Part shown: in pieces, positions 6,969 through 17,428 of the stretch
Layout: each line of letters begins with the position of its first letter
Position numbering within the stretch: the first letter of the stretch is position 1
Source of the DNA: Bifidobacterium bohemicum DSM 22767
GTDB taxonomy: Bacteria; Actinomycetota; Actinomycetes; Actinomycetales; Bifidobacteriaceae
Direction of reading: 5' to 3'
DNA: 64,000 nt
NCBI RefSeq assembly: GCF_000741525.1
Contig: NZ_JGYP01000005.1
Location: 209,666-273,665, forward strand
The notes under the pieces: model-generated
The model's input: the letters and a program-made list of their open reading frames with translations, nothing else
Database searches by the model: none
Told to the model about the DNA's origin: nothing
Made by a program: the position numbers and the translations under genes

Positions 6969-9704
6969 ATGACAACGACACGACAGCAAGACTCGACCGG
7001 TGAGATTGAATCCGCCCAAGTCGATGCGCTCACTCAGGCGGAGCAGGAAGTAAACGAACTGGTGGACAAAGGCGTTGAGGCTCTTTCGCAATTCGAAGAG
7101 CTTAACCAGACCCAGGTCGATCGCATTGTGGCCAAGGCTTCGGTGGCGGCACTCAACAAGCACTTGGTGCTGGCGAAAATGGCGGTGGATGAGACCGGAC
7201 GTGGATTGGTGGAGGACAAAGCCACCAAGAACATCTTCGCCTGCGAACATGTCACGCATTATCTGGCGTGTCAAAAAACCGTCGGTTTGATTCGTGAGGA
7301 CGATGTGCTCGGCATCGATGAAATCGCGGAGCCTGTTGGCGTGGTTGCCGGTGTCACTCCAGTGACGAACCCCACCTCTACGGCGATCTTCAAGTCTTTG
7401 CTTGCCTTGAAGACACGTTGCCCAATCATTTTCGGCTTCCATCCGGGTGCCCAACGTTGCTCGGTGGAGGCGGCCCGTATCGTGCGTGACGCCGCGGTCG
7501 CCGCCGGGGCACCCAAAAACTGCATCCAGTGGATCGAGCACCCGTCCGTCGAAGCCACCGGCGCACTGATGAGGCACCCCGATGTGGCCACGATTTTGGC
7601 CACGGGCGGTCCTGGCATGGTCAAGGCCGCGTATTCCTCCGGCAAACCGGCGCTGGGCGTGGGTGCGGGCAACGCTCCGGCGTACGTCGACGTGAACGTC
7701 GACATCAAGCGTGTGGCTAACGACCTGGTGCTTTCCAAACATTTCGACTATGGCATGATCTGCGCGACTGAACAGGCTATTATCGCCCGTGCCGAAAGTT
7801 ACAAACCGCTTAAGGCCGAGCTCAAGCGTCGTAAAGCATATTTCGTCAACGACGCTGAAAAGGCCAAGTTGGAACGATACATGTTCGGCTGTACCGCCTA
7901 TTCCGGTGGTACGCCGAAACTTAACTCCGTGGTGCCTGGGAAGTCGCCCCAGTTCATCGCAAGAGAGGCCGGTTTCGAGATTCCGGCGGATGCCACCATC
8001 ATTGTGGCCGAATGCAAGGAAGTCGGTCCGAGCGAACCGCTCACCCTCGAAAAGCTTGGCCCTGTGCATGCCATGCTGCGCGCGGACAGCAAAGAACAGG
8101 GATTTGAGATGTGCGAGGAGATGCTGAAATTCGGCGCCGGACACACCGCGGCGATTCATTCGGACGATCAGGATCTTGTGCGTGAGTATGGCCTGAGGAT
8201 GCACGCGTGCCGTATCGTATGGAATCAGCCTTCGTCGTTGGGCGGCATAGGCGACATCTACAACGCCATCGCTCCTTCGCTCACCCTTGGCTGCGGCTCG
8301 TACGGCGGCAATTCGGTTTCCGGCAACGTCCAGGCCGTCAACCTCGTCAACATCAAGCGTATAGCGCGGAGGAACAGTAATATGCAGTGGTTCAAGGTGC
8401 CGCCGAAGACCTATTTCGAACCCAATGCCATACGATATCTGCACGATATGTATTGCATTCGTCGTGCCGTAATCGTCTGTGACAAGGTGATGGAGCAGCT
8501 GGGTGTGATCGACAAGGTCATCGATCAGCTCCGTGCCCGCCCCGAAAAGGTGACTTTCCGCATTATCGACTACATCGAGCCCGAACCTTCGGTCGACACC
8601 GTCGAACGGGGCGCTGAAATGATGCGTGATGAGTTCCAGCCCGACACCATCATCGCCATTGGCGGCGGTTCTCCCATGGACGCTGCCAAAATCATGTGGC
8701 TGCTGTACGAGCACCCCGAAATCTCCTTCGATGACGTGCGTGAGAAATTCTTCGACATCCGCAAACGTGCCTTCCGTATTCCGCCTCTGGGCAAGAAAGC
8801 GAAACTGGTGTGCATCCCCACCTCTTCGGGCACCGGTTCCGAAGTCACTCCGTTCGCCGTGATTACCGACCACAAGACCGGCTACAAGTATCCGATCACC
8901 GACTACGCGCTGACCCCGTCGGTGGCCATCGTCGATCCCGTGCTGGCGCGAACCCAGCCACGGACACTGGCCTGCAACACCGGTTTCGATGCGCTGACGC
9001 ACTGCATGGAATCCTATGTTTCGGTCTACTCCAACGATTTCACCGATGGTATGGCCCTGCACGCCGCCAAGCTCATATGGGATAATCTCGAGACTTCCGT
9101 CAACGCCGAACCAGGTGAGACCAAGAAAATGGCACAGGAGAAAATGCACAATGCCGCCACTATGGCGGGCATGGCGTTCGGCTCGGCGTTCCTCGGTATG
9201 TGCCACGGCATGGCCCACACCATAGGAGCATTATGCGAGGTCGAACACGGCCGCAACAATGCGATTTTGCTGCCGTACGTCATCCGTTACAACGGATCGG
9301 TGCCCGAAGAACCGACCAGCTGGCCCAAGTACGACCACTATGTGGCTCCCGAACGCTATCAGGAATTCGCACGAGTCATCGGAGTGAACCCCGGGTCGAC
9401 TCCCGCACAGGGCGTGGAAAATCTTGCGCTTGCCGTTGAGGATTACCGAGACAACAAGCTTGGCATGTCCTCGAGTTTCAAGGAATGTGGCGTTGACGAG
9501 GAGTATTTCTGGAACATTCTTGATCAGATCGGCATGCGTGCCTATGAAGATCAGTGCACACCCGCCAACCCTCGTATCCCGCTGATTGAGGATATGAAGG
9601 ATATCGCCATCGCCGCCTACTATGGCGTGCCTCAAGCAGAGGGTCACGCCATGCGCATCAAGCGCGAGGGGCGGCTTTCGGTGGCGGAGGCCTCTGAAAT
9701 CTAA
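6969..9704 (+). CDS. adhE: Bifunctional acetaldehyde-CoA/alcohol dehydrogenase
   Basis: The 911-residue protein is the full two-domain AdhE. The N-terminal aldehyde dehydrogenase half reduces acetyl-CoA to acetaldehyde with NADH; its catalytic cysteine is in MICATEQA (about residue 265). The C-terminal iron-dependent alcohol dehydrogenase half reduces acetaldehyde to ethanol; it shows GGGSPMDAAK near 566, GTGSEVTPFAV, and iron-binding histidines in DALTHCME and MCHGMAHTIG (about 677-750). AdhE assembles into spirosome filaments and disposes of NADH in fermenting bifidobacteria. The ATG follows CGGAGCAAAT. The gene is monocistronic, with a strong terminator behind and several dyads in front suggesting redox control. 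Confidence 0.98.
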   Translation: MTTTRQQDSTGEIESAQVDALTQAEQEVNELVDKGVEALSQFEELNQTQVDRIVAKASVAALNKHLVLAKMAVDETGRGLVEDKATKNIFACEHVTHYLACQKTVGLIREDDVLGIDEIAEPVGVVAGVTPVTNPTSTAIFKSLLALKTRCPIIFGFHPGAQRCSVEAARIVRDAAVAAGAPKNCIQWIEHPSVEATGALMRHPDVATILATGGPGMVKAAYSSGKPALGVGAGNAPAYVDVNVDIKRVANDLVLSKHFDYGMICATEQAIIARAESYKPLKAELKRRKAYFVNDAEKAKLERYMFGCTAYSGGTPKLNSVVPGKSPQFIAREAGFEIPADATIIVAECKEVGPSEPLTLEKLGPVHAMLRADSKEQGFEMCEEMLKFGAGHTAAIHSDDQDLVREYGLRMHACRIVWNQPSSLGGIGDIYNAIAPSLTLGCGSYGGNSVSGNVQAVNLVNIKRIARRNSNMQWFKVPPKTYFEPNAIRYLHDMYCIRRAVIVCDKVMEQLGVIDKVIDQLRARPEKVTFRIIDYIEPEPSVDTVERGAEMMRDEFQPDTIIAIGGGSPMDAAKIMWLLYEHPEISFDDVREKFFDIRKRAFRIPPLGKKAKLVCIPTSSGTGSEVTPFAVITDHKTGYKYPITDYALTPSVAIVDPVLARTQPRTLACNTGFDALTHCMESYVSVYSNDFTDGMALHAAKLIWDNLETSVNAEPGETKKMAQEKMHNAATMAGMAFGSAFLGMCHGMAHTIGALCEVEHGRNNAILLPYVIRYNGSVPEEPTSWPKYDHYVAPERYQEFARVIGVNPGSTPAQGVENLALAVEDYRDNKLGMSSSFKECGVDEEYFWNILDQIGMRAYEDQCTPANPRIPLIEDMKDIAIAAYYGVPQAEGHAMRIKREGRLSVAEASEI

Positions 9705-9747
9705 GGTCTTCGGAACTGCATGTCGGCCGGTCGGTTGGAAACCATCC

Positions 9748-9787
9748 ACGGCGCACCCATCGTCTTTGTTCGACGGGTGCGCCGTTT
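9748..9787 (+). terminator. Terminator of adhE
   Basis: ACGGCGCACCCATCG and CGACGGGTGCGCCGT form a 15-bp stem with one mismatch, followed by TTTTAT. It lies 44 bases downstream of the adhE stop. Confidence 0.9.
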
Positions 9788-10067
9788 TATGCAAAGTCGG
9801 GGTAGGGCTGAAATCCCTTGAAATAGGCGACACGCCCGATTTCGGCAAGTACTGACCCGATGGTTTAATAGAACAGTTGCCTGTTATAGGCTCGCAAATT
9901 GTTATCAAAAGAGCGAGTGCGGCCCGGCATCCTCCCTCTCGAAGATGTTGTTGCGCCACACACTGATGCGGATCGACCATAGAACCGTGAGGTTCTGGGG
10001 TCGTGCGCGCCGGTGTCCTTGAAGCAGGCTGGTAATGTAAATCGAATCGCTAGAAAGGGCGGACGGC
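9788..10067. promoter_or_regulatory. Promoter and leader of the S10 operon
   Basis: Between the adhE terminator and rpsJ lies the likely promoter and 5' leader of the ribosomal supercluster. A hairpin at 9974-10003 (CGACC, AGAACC / GGTTCT, GGTCG) ends about 65 bases before rpsJ. In many bacteria L4 autoregulates the S10 operon through its leader; whether this hairpin does so is inference. Confidence 0.4.
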
Positions 10068-10376
10068 ATGGCGGGACAGAAAATCCGTATCAGGCTTAAG
10101 TCCTATGACCACGAGGTCATTGACCAATCGGCGAAGAAAATCGTCGAAACGGTCACGAACGCGGGTGCCACTGTTGTGGGCCCGGTTCCTCTGCCTACTG
10201 AGAAGAACGTATTTGTCGTAATTCGCTCTCCTCATAAATACAAGGATTCTCGCGAGCACTTCGAGATGCGCACTCATAAGCGCCTCATTGACATCGTCGA
10301 CCCGACCCCCAAGGCCGTGGATTCTCTGATGCATATCGATCTGCCTGCAGATGTAAACATCGAGATCAAGCTGTAG
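10068..10376 (+). CDS. rpsJ: 30S ribosomal protein S10
   Basis: The 102-residue product is a canonical uS10 ([20 protein letters not shown] at the N-terminus, then [20 protein letters not shown]). It binds the head of the 30S subunit and, in transcription, NusB as the NusE antitermination factor. It opens the S10 operon; AAAGGGCGG precedes the ATG. Confidence 0.98.
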   Translation: MAGQKIRIRLKSYDHEVIDQSAKKIVETVTNAGATVVGPVPLPTEKNVFVVIRSPHKYKDSREHFEMRTHKRLIDIVDPTPKAVDSLMHIDLPADVNIEIKL

Positions 10377-10390
10377 GGAGGGGGAGAAAC

Positions 10391-11044
10391 ATGACGTTGC
10401 AGAGTACTAATCGCACTGCGTTGCTGGGTCGTAAGCTTGGCATGTCGCAGGTTTGGGACGACAAGGGTTTCTTCGTCCCCGTCACCTTGGTCGACGTGTC
10501 CACGAACGTGGTCACGGGTGTAAAGACCGAAGAGACTGACGGCTACAAGGCTGTTCAGCTCGGCTATGGCCAGATCGATCCGACGAAGGTCACCAAGCCT
10601 TTGGCTGGTCACTTCGCGAAGGCGGGTGTTACCCCGCGTCGCCATCTGGTAGAAATCCGTACCGACAATGCCGAGGACTTCACGCCGGGTCAGGAGCTTT
10701 CGGCGGATGTGTTCGCCGATGGTGCTCAGGTGGATGTCACCGGCACCACCAAGGGCAAGGGCTTCGCCGGCACCATCAAGCGCTGGGGCTTCAAGTCCTA
10801 TCGCCGCACTCACGGTTCTCACAAGAACGAACGTCGCCCCGGCTCAGTCGGTGCGTGCGCGACTCCGAGCCGTATTCTGAAGGGCAAGCGCATGGCCGGT
10901 CGTATGGGTCATGTCACCTCTACCGTGCAGAACCTCACTGTCGTCTCGGTCGATCAGGCCAGCGGCGTAATCGCCATCAAGGGCGCCCTGCCGGGGCCCA
11001 AGGGCGGCATCGTCGTGCTTCGCTCGGCTGTGAAGGGAGCCTGA
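10391..11044 (+). CDS. rplC: 50S ribosomal protein L3
   Basis: The 217-residue uL3 shows LLGRKLGMSQVW at the start and the TKGKGFAGTIKRWGF and THGSHKNERRPGSVGA stretch that reaches toward the peptidyl transferase centre. It is one of the first proteins to assemble on 23S rRNA. GGGAGGGGGAGA precedes the ATG; rplD follows after four bases. Confidence 0.98.
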   Translation: MTLQSTNRTALLGRKLGMSQVWDDKGFFVPVTLVDVSTNVVTGVKTEETDGYKAVQLGYGQIDPTKVTKPLAGHFAKAGVTPRRHLVEIRTDNAEDFTPGQELSADVFADGAQVDVTGTTKGKGFAGTIKRWGFKSYRRTHGSHKNERRPGSVGACATPSRILKGKRMAGRMGHVTSTVQNLTVVSVDQASGVIAIKGALPGPKGGIVVLRSAVKGA

Positions 11045-11048
11045 AATC

Positions 11049-11711
11049 ATGGCAAACGTTACGTTGAAGGTCACTGACGCCAGCGGCAAGTCCGCAGGAA
11101 CCGTCGAGGCCCCCGAAGATATCTTCGGCATCTCCAACGAAGAAGTCCAGGCTCATGTGCCGCTGATCCATCAGGTCGTCGTCGCGCAGCTTGCGGCAGC
11201 CCGTCAGGGCACCCACGCCGTCAAGTCCCGTGGTGATGTCTCCGGTGGCGGCAAGAAGCCTTGGAAGCAGAAGGGTACCGGCCGCGCCCGCCAGGGTTCG
11301 ACCCGTGCTCCTCAGTGGGTCCACGGTGGCGTCGTGCACGGACCGGTTCCGCGCGACTACAGCCAGCGCACACCCAAGAAGATGAAGGCCAGCGCGTTGC
11401 GTTACGTGCTGTCCAACCGCGCGAGCGCGGGTCGTGTAGCTGTGGTCGACTTCGGCATCAAGGACACTCCATCCACGAAGGCTGCCGTCGCCGCGCTCAA
11501 CCCGATTTCGGGCGACCAGTTCACCACCGTCGTGCTTTCACGCGACAACGTGAACGAACTGCTGTCCGTGCGCAACATCCCCACGGTGCATGTGCTGTTC
11601 GCAGATCAGCTCAACACCTACGATGTGGTGACCGCTCAGTATGTCGTCTTCAGCAAGGACGGCTTCGAGGCCTTCGTCGCCGCGAAGACCGAGCCTAAGA
11701 AGGAGGCCTGA
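11049..11711 (+). CDS. rplD: 50S ribosomal protein L4
   Basis: The 220-residue uL4 has the long internal loop with [20 protein letters not shown] (around residues 70-90) that lines the nascent peptide exit tunnel. In other bacteria L4 also autoregulates the S10 operon. It sits between rplC and rplW with almost no spacing. Confidence 0.98.
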   Translation: MANVTLKVTDASGKSAGTVEAPEDIFGISNEEVQAHVPLIHQVVVAQLAAARQGTHAVKSRGDVSGGGKKPWKQKGTGRARQGSTRAPQWVHGGVVHGPVPRDYSQRTPKKMKASALRYVLSNRASAGRVAVVDFGIKDTPSTKAAVAALNPISGDQFTTVVLSRDNVNELLSVRNIPTVHVLFADQLNTYDVVTAQYVVFSKDGFEAFVAAKTEPKKEA

Positions 11712-11716
11712 TTCAC

Positions 11717-12013
11717 ATGGTCGCAATTCACAAGCCAGCCCACGATATCATTCTCAAGCCCGTCGTCTCCGAGAAGAGCTACGCCGCCGGTGACCGTGGA
11801 CAGTACACCTTCGTGGTCGCACCGACTGCCAACAAAGTGCAGATCAAGAACGCCATCGAAGAGATCTTCAAAGTGAAGGTGACGAACGTCAACACCCTCA
11901 ACCGTGCAGGCAAGCGACAGCGCACCCGCACCGGCTTCGGCCGCCGCGCCAGTCAGAAGCGCGCAACGGTTACCGTGGCCGAGGGTCAGTCAATCGACAT
12001 CTTCGGTAACTGA
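11717..12013 (+). CDS. rplW: 50S ribosomal protein L23
   Basis: The 98-residue uL23 ([13 protein letters not shown] at the start, then [20 protein letters not shown]) lies at the tunnel exit, where it contacts trigger factor and the signal recognition particle. AAGGAGG at the end of rplD serves as its ribosome binding site. Confidence 0.97.
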   Translation: MVAIHKPAHDIILKPVVSEKSYAAGDRGQYTFVVAPTANKVQIKNAIEEIFKVKVTNVNTLNRAGKRQRTRTGFGRRASQKRATVTVAEGQSIDIFGN

Positions 12014-12048
12014 AGGTTAGCCGAGAAAGTCAAAGGAAGAACTACATT

Positions 12049-12879
12049 ATGGCTATCCGTATTTACAAGCCGACGACTCCCGGTCGTCGTGGCGCATCGG
12101 TTTCGGATTTCTCCGACCTTACGCGCTCGACTCCTGAGAAATCGCTCGTGCGTAAACTCAATAAGACCGGCGGTCGCAATTCCTATGGCCGCGTGACTTC
12201 ACGTCATCGCGGTGGCGGTCACAAGCGTCAGTACCGCTTGATTGATTTCAAGCGTTGGGACAAGGATGGCGTGCCCGCCAAGGTTGCGGAAATCGAGTAT
12301 GATCCGAACCGTTCGGCTCGAATCGCACTTCTGCACTACGCCGATGGCGAGAAGCGCTACATCGTGGCGCCTAACGGCATCAAGCAGGGCGACGTCATCG
12401 AGACCGGCGAACAGGCCGACATCAAGCCAGGCAATAATTTGCCTCTGCGCAACATCCCGACCGGTACCATCGTTCACGCCATTGAGCTGCGTCCTTTGGG
12501 CGGAGCGAAGATTGCGCGTTCGGCAGGTGCGGGCGTTCAGCTCGTCGCCAAGGACGGTGCCTACGCTCAGTTGCGTATGCCCTCCGGTGAGATTCGCAAT
12601 GTGGATGCCCGTTGCCGTGCAACGGTCGGTGAGGTCGGCAATTCCGATCATGCCAACCTGCAGATCGGTAAGGCGGGTCGTGCACGTTGGATGGGCAAGC
12701 GCCCGATCACGCGTGGCGAGTCCATGAACGCCGTCGACCATCCGCATGGTGGCACTACCCGCGGCGGCAAGCCGCCAGTGTCTCCTTGGGGCAAGGGCGA
12801 GGTTCGTACTCGTCATCCGAAGAAGGCTTCGAACAAGATGATTGTTCGTCGTCGTCCTAATGGCAAGAACCGCAAGTAA
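12049..12879 (+). CDS. rplB: 50S ribosomal protein L2
   Basis: The 276-residue uL2 carries [18 protein letters not shown] in its first quarter and the near-invariant [20 protein letters not shown] stretch (around residues 225-245), which approaches the peptidyl transferase region and helps subunit association. Length and order are canonical. Confidence 0.98.
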   Translation: MAIRIYKPTTPGRRGASVSDFSDLTRSTPEKSLVRKLNKTGGRNSYGRVTSRHRGGGHKRQYRLIDFKRWDKDGVPAKVAEIEYDPNRSARIALLHYADGEKRYIVAPNGIKQGDVIETGEQADIKPGNNLPLRNIPTGTIVHAIELRPLGGAKIARSAGAGVQLVAKDGAYAQLRMPSGEIRNVDARCRATVGEVGNSDHANLQIGKAGRARWMGKRPITRGESMNAVDHPHGGTTRGGKPPVSPWGKGEVRTRHPKKASNKMIVRRRPNGKNRK

Positions 12880-12892
12880 GGAGCGCCGATAG

Positions 12893-13171
12893 ATGGCACG
12901 TAGCATCAAGAAGGGTCCCTTCGTCGACGCCCATTTGCAGAAAAAGGTTGACGAACAGAACGAGAAGGGCACGAAGAATGTCATCAAGACGTGGTCGCGC
13001 CGTTCGATGATCACCCCGGATTTCATCGGTCACACGTTCGCCGTGCACGATGGTCGCAAACATGTCCCGGTCTTCGTGACCGAGGCGATGGTCGGCCACA
13101 AGCTCGGTGAATTCGCACCGACGAAGACCTTCCGTGGTCACGTTCATGACGACAAAAAAGCCCGCCGCTAA
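12893..13171 (+). CDS. rpsS: 30S ribosomal protein S19
   Basis: The 92-residue uS19 is complete, from [17 protein letters not shown] to the basic C-terminus. [20 protein letters not shown] and [16 protein letters not shown] mark the family. It forms a complex with S13 in the 30S head near the A and P sites. Confidence 0.98.
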   Translation: MARSIKKGPFVDAHLQKKVDEQNEKGTKNVIKTWSRRSMITPDFIGHTFAVHDGRKHVPVFVTEAMVGHKLGEFAPTKTFRGHVHDDKKARR

Positions 13172-13186
13172 AGGAAGAGAAAGATT

Positions 13187-13546
13187 ATGGAAGCTAAAGC
13201 AATCGCACGTCACGTCCGTGTGACGCCGCGCAAGGCTCGCCGCATGGTCGACCTCATCCGTGGCAAGAAAGTGGACGAGGCCGTCACCATCCTCAAATTC
13301 GCCCCTCAGGACGCTTCGACCCCAGTGTTGAAGTGCCTTCAGAGCGCGATTGCGAACGCTCGCGTAAAGGCTGAAAAGGCCGGCGAGCCGTTCCGTGAGG
13401 CTGATATGTATGTGAGCCAGACTTATGTGGATGAGGGCGTGACGCTCAAGCGTTTCCGTGCTCGTGCGCAGGGTCGCGCTGGTCGCATCAACAAGCGCAC
13501 CAGCCACATCACCGTTGTGGTCGCTAGCAAGGAAGGAGCCCGGTAA
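13187..13546 (+). CDS. rplV: 50S ribosomal protein L22
   Basis: The 119-residue uL22 shows [20 protein letters not shown] at the N-terminus and the C-terminal hairpin [20 protein letters not shown], which reaches into the exit tunnel and is a known site of macrolide-resistance changes in other species. No change in this loop can be called without an alignment. rpsC follows after two bases. Confidence 0.97.
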   Translation: MEAKAIARHVRVTPRKARRMVDLIRGKKVDEAVTILKFAPQDASTPVLKCLQSAIANARVKAEKAGEPFREADMYVSQTYVDEGVTLKRFRARAQGRAGRINKRTSHITVVVASKEGAR

Positions 13547-13548
13547 AG

Positions 13549-14376
13549 ATGGGTCAAAAGATCAATCCCCTAGGTTACCGCCTGGGCATCACCGAAGACC
13601 ATCGTTCCAAGTGGTTCTCCGATTCCAACAAGGTTGGCGAGCGTTACAGCGACTTCGTGCTTGAGGATGACAAGATCCGCAAGGAAATGAACCGCGACCT
13701 CGAGCGTGCGGGTATTTCCCGTATCACCATCGAGCGTACCCGCGATCGAGTGCAGGTCAATCTGCATGCAGCTCGTCCGGGTATCGTCATCGGTCGCCGC
13801 GGTGCGGAGGCCGAACGCGTGCGCGCCAAGCTTGAGAAGATTACGGGCAAGCAGGTTCAGCTCAACATCTTCGAAGTGAAGAACGCCGCGATCGACGCAC
13901 AGCTGGTTGCTCAGGGTATTGCCGAGCAGCTGACCAACCGTGTCACGTTCCGTCGCGCCATGCGCAAGGCACAGCAGGACGCCATGCGCGCCGGTGCCAA
14001 GGGCATCAGGATCAAGCTGTCCGGCCGCCTTGGAGGCGCCGAGATGAGCCGTTCCGAGTTCTACCGTGAAGGTCGCGTGCCGCTTCAGACACTGCGCGCC
14101 CTGATTGATTATGGCTTCTTTGAAGCCAAGACCACTTACGGCCGTATCGGCGTAAAGGTTTGGATCTACAAGGGTGACATGACCGAACGTGAGTTCGAAG
14201 AGCAGCAGGCACAGGGTGCCAACAACCGTGGCCGTCGTGGAGCGGACCGTCGTCCGCGCCGTGGCGCTCGTCCTTCTTCCAACGCCTCCAAGGCCGATTC
14301 CCAGGGTTCTCGCTCTGAGTCGCCGGCCCCGGCCGCGGATCAGCAGGCCGAGCCCGTCGTGGAAACGAAGGAGTGA
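13549..14376 (+). CDS. rpsC: 30S ribosomal protein S3
   Basis: The 275-residue uS3 has an N-terminal KH domain with the GXXG-type loop in [18 protein letters not shown] (around residues 74-92) and the conserved C-terminal domain ([18 protein letters not shown]). A basic then alanine/serine-rich tail of about 55 residues extends past the core, longer than in E. coli but usual for actinobacteria. It helps form the mRNA entry tunnel. Confidence 0.98.
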   Translation: MGQKINPLGYRLGITEDHRSKWFSDSNKVGERYSDFVLEDDKIRKEMNRDLERAGISRITIERTRDRVQVNLHAARPGIVIGRRGAEAERVRAKLEKITGKQVQLNIFEVKNAAIDAQLVAQGIAEQLTNRVTFRRAMRKAQQDAMRAGAKGIRIKLSGRLGGAEMSRSEFYREGRVPLQTLRALIDYGFFEAKTTYGRIGVKVWIYKGDMTEREFEEQQAQGANNRGRRGADRRPRRGARPSSNASKADSQGSRSESPAPAADQQAEPVVETKE

Positions 14377-14382
14377 GCGAAT

Positions 14383-14802
14383 ATGCTTATCCCAAAGAGG
14401 ACTAAGTACCGTAAGCAGCAGCGTCCCACGCGTAGGGGTATGTCCAAGGGCGGTAATGAGATTTCGTTCGGTGACTTTGGCATTCAGGCCTTGGCTCCGG
14501 CTTACATCACCAACCGTCAGATTGAGGCGGCTCGTATCGCCATGACCCGTTACATCAAGCGTGGCGGTCGTGTGTGGATCACGATCTTCCCTGATCGCCC
14601 GTTGACCAAGCATGCACTCGGAAGCCGAATGGGTTCAGGTAAGGGTACTCCTGAGTTCTGGGTTGCAAATGTGCGTCCTGGCCGCGTGATGTTCGAGATT
14701 GGTGGCGTTGACGAGACCACGGCGAGGGAAGCCCTTCGCCGCGCTATCGACAAGCTGCCCATGAAGTGCCGTATTATCGCACGTGAAGGCGGTGACATCT
14801 GA
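14383..14802 (+). CDS. rplP: 50S ribosomal protein L16
   Basis: The 139-residue uL16 ([15 protein letters not shown], then [20 protein letters not shown] and [18 protein letters not shown]) is canonical. It binds near the A-site tRNA elbow. Its stop codon overlaps the start of rpmC by one base (TGATG), which implies translational coupling. Confidence 0.98.
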   Translation: MLIPKRTKYRKQQRPTRRGMSKGGNEISFGDFGIQALAPAYITNRQIEAARIAMTRYIKRGGRVWITIFPDRPLTKHALGSRMGSGKGTPEFWVANVRPGRVMFEIGGVDETTAREALRRAIDKLPMKCRIIAREGGDI

Positions 14803-15119
14803 TGGCAGTCGAATCTGCATACACTATCAACAATCTCAACGAGAAGACCAACGCGGAGATCGAGGGCTTCCTCAAGAAGTCCAAGGAAGAGCTGTTCAAT
14901 CTGCGCTTCCAGAACGCCACAGGTCAGCTCGAGAATCCCTCGCGCTTGAAGACCGTCAAGCACGACATCGCCAGGATGTACACCGTCCTGCGCGAGCGTG
15001 AGCTCGGCATTACAGTCGAGCCGGCCGCTGCCGAGGTCAAGGATGAGTCTGAATCCAAGGCGAAGAAAGCTAAGGCCACGAAGACGCAGTCCGACGAGAC
15101 CAAGACTGAGGAGAAGTAA
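14802..15119 (+). CDS. rpmC: 50S ribosomal protein L29 with C-terminal tail
   Basis: Residues 1-75 match uL29: two long helices with [19 protein letters not shown] and a basic second helix. The remaining 30 residues form a lysine/glutamate-rich tail ([20 protein letters not shown]), so the protein is 105 residues against about 65 usually. uL29 lies at the exit tunnel with L23. The tail is probably disordered. Confidence 0.96.
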   Translation: MAVESAYTINNLNEKTNAEIEGFLKKSKEELFNLRFQNATGQLENPSRLKTVKHDIARMYTVLRERELGITVEPAAAEVKDESESKAKKAKATKTQSDETKTEEK

Positions 15120-15121
15120 GC

Positions 15122-15388
15122 ATGGCTGAAGAGCAAGAGCGCAACTTCCGCAAGACCCGAATCGGTTATGTCGTGTCCGATGCCATGGACAAGACGATTA
15201 CCGTCGAGCTTGAGCAGCGTTCGACCCACCCGCTGTATGGCAAGGTCGTCCGCTCCACGCGCAAGGTCAAGGTCCACGATGAACACAACGACGCCCACAT
15301 TGGCGATCGCGTGAGTATCATGGAGACTCGGCCCCTGAGCAAGACCAAGCGTTGGCGTCTCGACTCCATCGTCGAGCGCGCCAAGTAA
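15122..15388 (+). CDS. rpsQ: 30S ribosomal protein S17
   Basis: The 88-residue uS17 is an OB-fold protein with [19 protein letters not shown] and the [20 protein letters not shown] segment typical of the family. It binds 16S rRNA helix 11 early in assembly. rpmC ends three bases upstream. Confidence 0.97.
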   Translation: MAEEQERNFRKTRIGYVVSDAMDKTITVELEQRSTHPLYGKVVRSTRKVKVHDEHNDAHIGDRVSIMETRPLSKTKRWRLDSIVERAK

Positions 15389-15459
15389 TAAGTTCGGCAA
15401 GGCTCTGCCGCTTACCTTTACGGGTGGCGGCGGAGAACCAGCTCGGCTAAGGAGAATCA

Positions 15460-15828
15460 ATGATTCAGCAGGAAACGCGGCTTCATGTCGCCGACAACAC
15501 GGGTGCCAAGGAGATTTTGGCCATCCGAGTGCTCGGCGGATCGAAGCGACGCTATGCCGGCATCGGCGACGTGATCGTCGCCACCGTCAAGGATGCAATC
15601 CCCGGCGGGTCGGTTAAGAAGGGCGATGTGGTCAAGGCCGTCGTCGTCCGCACAGTCAAGGAGCATCGTCGTAATGACGGCTCATACATCAAGTTCGATG
15701 AGAATGCCGCTGTGATTCTTGGCTCCGGCCATGAACCCAAAGGCACTCGTATCTTCGGACCGGTCGGTCGTGAGTTGCGTGACAAGCACTTCATGAAGAT
15801 CGTGTCGCTCGCCCCGGAGGTGATCTGA
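15460..15828 (+). CDS. rplN: 50S ribosomal protein L14
   Basis: The 122-residue uL14 starts [18 protein letters not shown] and contains GVVRTVKE-like and [20 protein letters not shown] blocks of the family. It sits at the intersubunit bridge with 16S helix 14. A 70-base spacer after rpsQ with GC-rich hairpin potential marks the S10/spc operon boundary, although the clusters are contiguous here. rplX starts immediately after its stop. Confidence 0.98.
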   Translation: MIQQETRLHVADNTGAKEILAIRVLGGSKRRYAGIGDVIVATVKDAIPGGSVKKGDVVKAVVVRTVKEHRRNDGSYIKFDENAAVILGSGHEPKGTRIFGPVGRELRDKHFMKIVSLAPEVI

Positions 15829-16164
15829 ATGGTAGCAAAGATCAAGACCGGAGATGAGGTCAAGGTCATCCGTGGCAAAGACCGCGGCAAAGAGGGCAAG
15901 GTCACTCGCGTACTTCCCAACGATCGGCTGATTGTCGAAGGTGTGCAAATCGTCAAGAAGCATGTCCGCGCCACCCAGCAGGGTCAGCAGGCAGGTATTG
16001 TCTCGGTCGAGGCTCCGATTCATCGCTCCAACGTGATGGTTATCGATCCTGAGACCAAAGAGCCCACTCGTGTCGGTGTGAAGATCACGACCGACGAGCG
16101 CGACGGGAAGGTCAAGACCGTGCGTACGCGCGTCGCCAAGAAGTCCGGAAAGGAGCTGGCATGA
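15829..16164 (+). CDS. rplX: 50S ribosomal protein L24
   Basis: The 111-residue uL24 has the KOW motif [20 protein letters not shown] (around residues 9-28). It starts assembly of the large subunit. It abuts rplN and overlaps rplE by four bases (ATGA), so translation is likely coupled. Confidence 0.97.
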   Translation: MVAKIKTGDEVKVIRGKDRGKEGKVTRVLPNDRLIVEGVQIVKKHVRATQQGQQAGIVSVEAPIHRSNVMVIDPETKEPTRVGVKITTDERDGKVKTVRTRVAKKSGKELA

Positions 16165-16736
16165 CCGATGCAACAGTTGAAGCGCCGGCAACCCCGCGTC
16201 TGAAGCAGCAGTATATCGACAAGATCGTGCCTGAGCTGGAGAAGGAGTTCAAATACTCCAACCCCATGCAGGTGGCGAAGGTCACGAAGGTCGTTGTGTC
16301 CATGGGTGTCGGTGCCGCGGCTCGTGACTCCAAGCTCATTGAAGGCGCCGTCAAGGATCTCACCGCCATAACCGGTCAGAAGCCGAAGATCACCAAGGCC
16401 AAGAAGTCCGTAGCGCAGTTCCATTTGCGTGAAGGCCAGGCAATCGGTGCATTCGTCACGCTTCGCGGCGATCGCATGTGGGAGTTTCTTGATAGGTTGC
16501 TGACACTGGCTCTGCCGCGTATTCGTGATTTCCGCGGTATCAGCGACCAACAGTTCGACGGCCAAGGTAACTATAACTTCGGCCTCACCGAGCAGTCCAT
16601 GTTCCATGAGATTGATCCTGATGCGATTGATCACCAGCGTGGTATGGATATCACCGTGGTCACCAGCACGAAGGACGATCAGGAAGCCCGCGTTCTCTTG
16701 AAGCATCTCGGCTTCCCGTTCAAGGAGAACAAATAA
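16161..16736 (+). CDS. rplE: 50S ribosomal protein L5
   Basis: The 191-residue uL5 carries [37 protein letters not shown] and [19 protein letters not shown]. It binds 5S rRNA and contacts P-site tRNA and S13. The start overlaps rplX by four bases and the stop overlaps rpsN by one. Confidence 0.98.
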   Translation: MTDATVEAPATPRLKQQYIDKIVPELEKEFKYSNPMQVAKVTKVVVSMGVGAAARDSKLIEGAVKDLTAITGQKPKITKAKKSVAQFHLREGQAIGAFVTLRGDRMWEFLDRLLTLALPRIRDFRGISDQQFDGQGNYNFGLTEQSMFHEIDPDAIDHQRGMDITVVTSTKDDQEARVLLKHLGFPFKENK

Positions 16737-16921
16737 TGGCAAAAACCGCTTTGAAGGCTAAGGCGAGCGCCAAGCCGAAGTTCAAGGTGCGTGGCTACAC
16801 GCGCTGCCAGGTTTGCGGTCGTCCGCACTCCGTATATCGTAAGTTCGGCCTGTGCCGCATCTGCCTTCGCGAGAAGGCTCATGCCGGTCAGCTGCCCGGA
16901 GTGACGAAATCCAGTTGGTAA
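16736..16921 (+). CDS. rpsN: 30S ribosomal protein S14, zinc-binding (type Z)
   Basis: The 61-residue form with two CXXC pairs (CQVCGRP and CRICLRE) is the zinc-containing version of uS14, which is shorter than the zinc-free paralogue of about 100 residues. Actinobacteria often keep a zinc-free copy elsewhere for zinc starvation; none is in this window. It starts one base before the rplE stop ends. Confidence 0.97.
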   Translation: MAKTALKAKASAKPKFKVRGYTRCQVCGRPHSVYRKFGLCRICLREKAHAGQLPGVTKSSW

Positions 16922-17013
16922 ACATCGACGCTGAAGGTCCCTTGCTTGGTCTGTGCCTTTAAGGTGCGGGCCAAGCGGAGGAAACCACGGCGAGAAAGGG
17001 CGGCAAGCCCAAC

Positions 17014-17412
17014 ATGACAATGACAGATCCAATCGCAGACATGCTTACGCGTCTGCGCAATGCGAGCACGGCGAAGCACGACACTGTCGTTATGCCGTAC
17101 TCCAAGTTCAAGGCGGCGATCGCCGAGATTCTCAAGCGCGAAGGCTACATCAAGGACTTCGTCGCGAAGGATGCTCGCGTCGGTCAGGATCTTGAAATTA
17201 CGCTTAAGTACGGAGCCCATGGCGAGTCCGCCATTCAGGGTATCAAGCGTATTTCCAAGCCGGGCCTGCGTCGCTACACGAAGTCGGATTCGCTGCCTAT
17301 GCCTCTTGGTGGCATGGGTGTCGCAATTATTTCGACAAGTGCAGGATTGTTGACCCAGAAGGAATGCCTCGACCGGGGCATTGGCGGCGAAATTGTCGCC
17401 TTCGTTTGGTGA
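17014..17412 (+). CDS. rpsH: 30S ribosomal protein S8
   Basis: The 132-residue uS8 shows [15 protein letters not shown] and the C-terminal [20 protein letters not shown]. In E. coli S8 represses the spc operon; here a 92-base spacer with a possible hairpin (GCTTGGTC / GGGCCAAGC near 16946-16978) precedes it. ATG codons at 17014 and 17020 are both possible. Confidence 0.97.
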   Translation: MTMTDPIADMLTRLRNASTAKHDTVVMPYSKFKAAIAEILKREGYIKDFVAKDARVGQDLEITLKYGAHGESAIQGIKRISKPGLRRYTKSDSLPMPLGGMGVAIISTSAGLLTQKECLDRGIGGEIVAFVW

Positions 17413-17428
17413 GAAAGGAGAGCCGAAA

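Noticed and set aside
6927..9218. A 763-codon open frame on the minus strand opposite adhE
   Set aside because: It is the mirror of a strongly coding gene. Its histidine/arginine/glycine-rich composition is typical of antisense frames in high-GC DNA, and adhE itself is unmistakable.
13570..14613. A 347-codon minus-strand frame opposite rpsC-rplP
   Set aside because: It spans two certain ribosomal protein genes and has no independent support.
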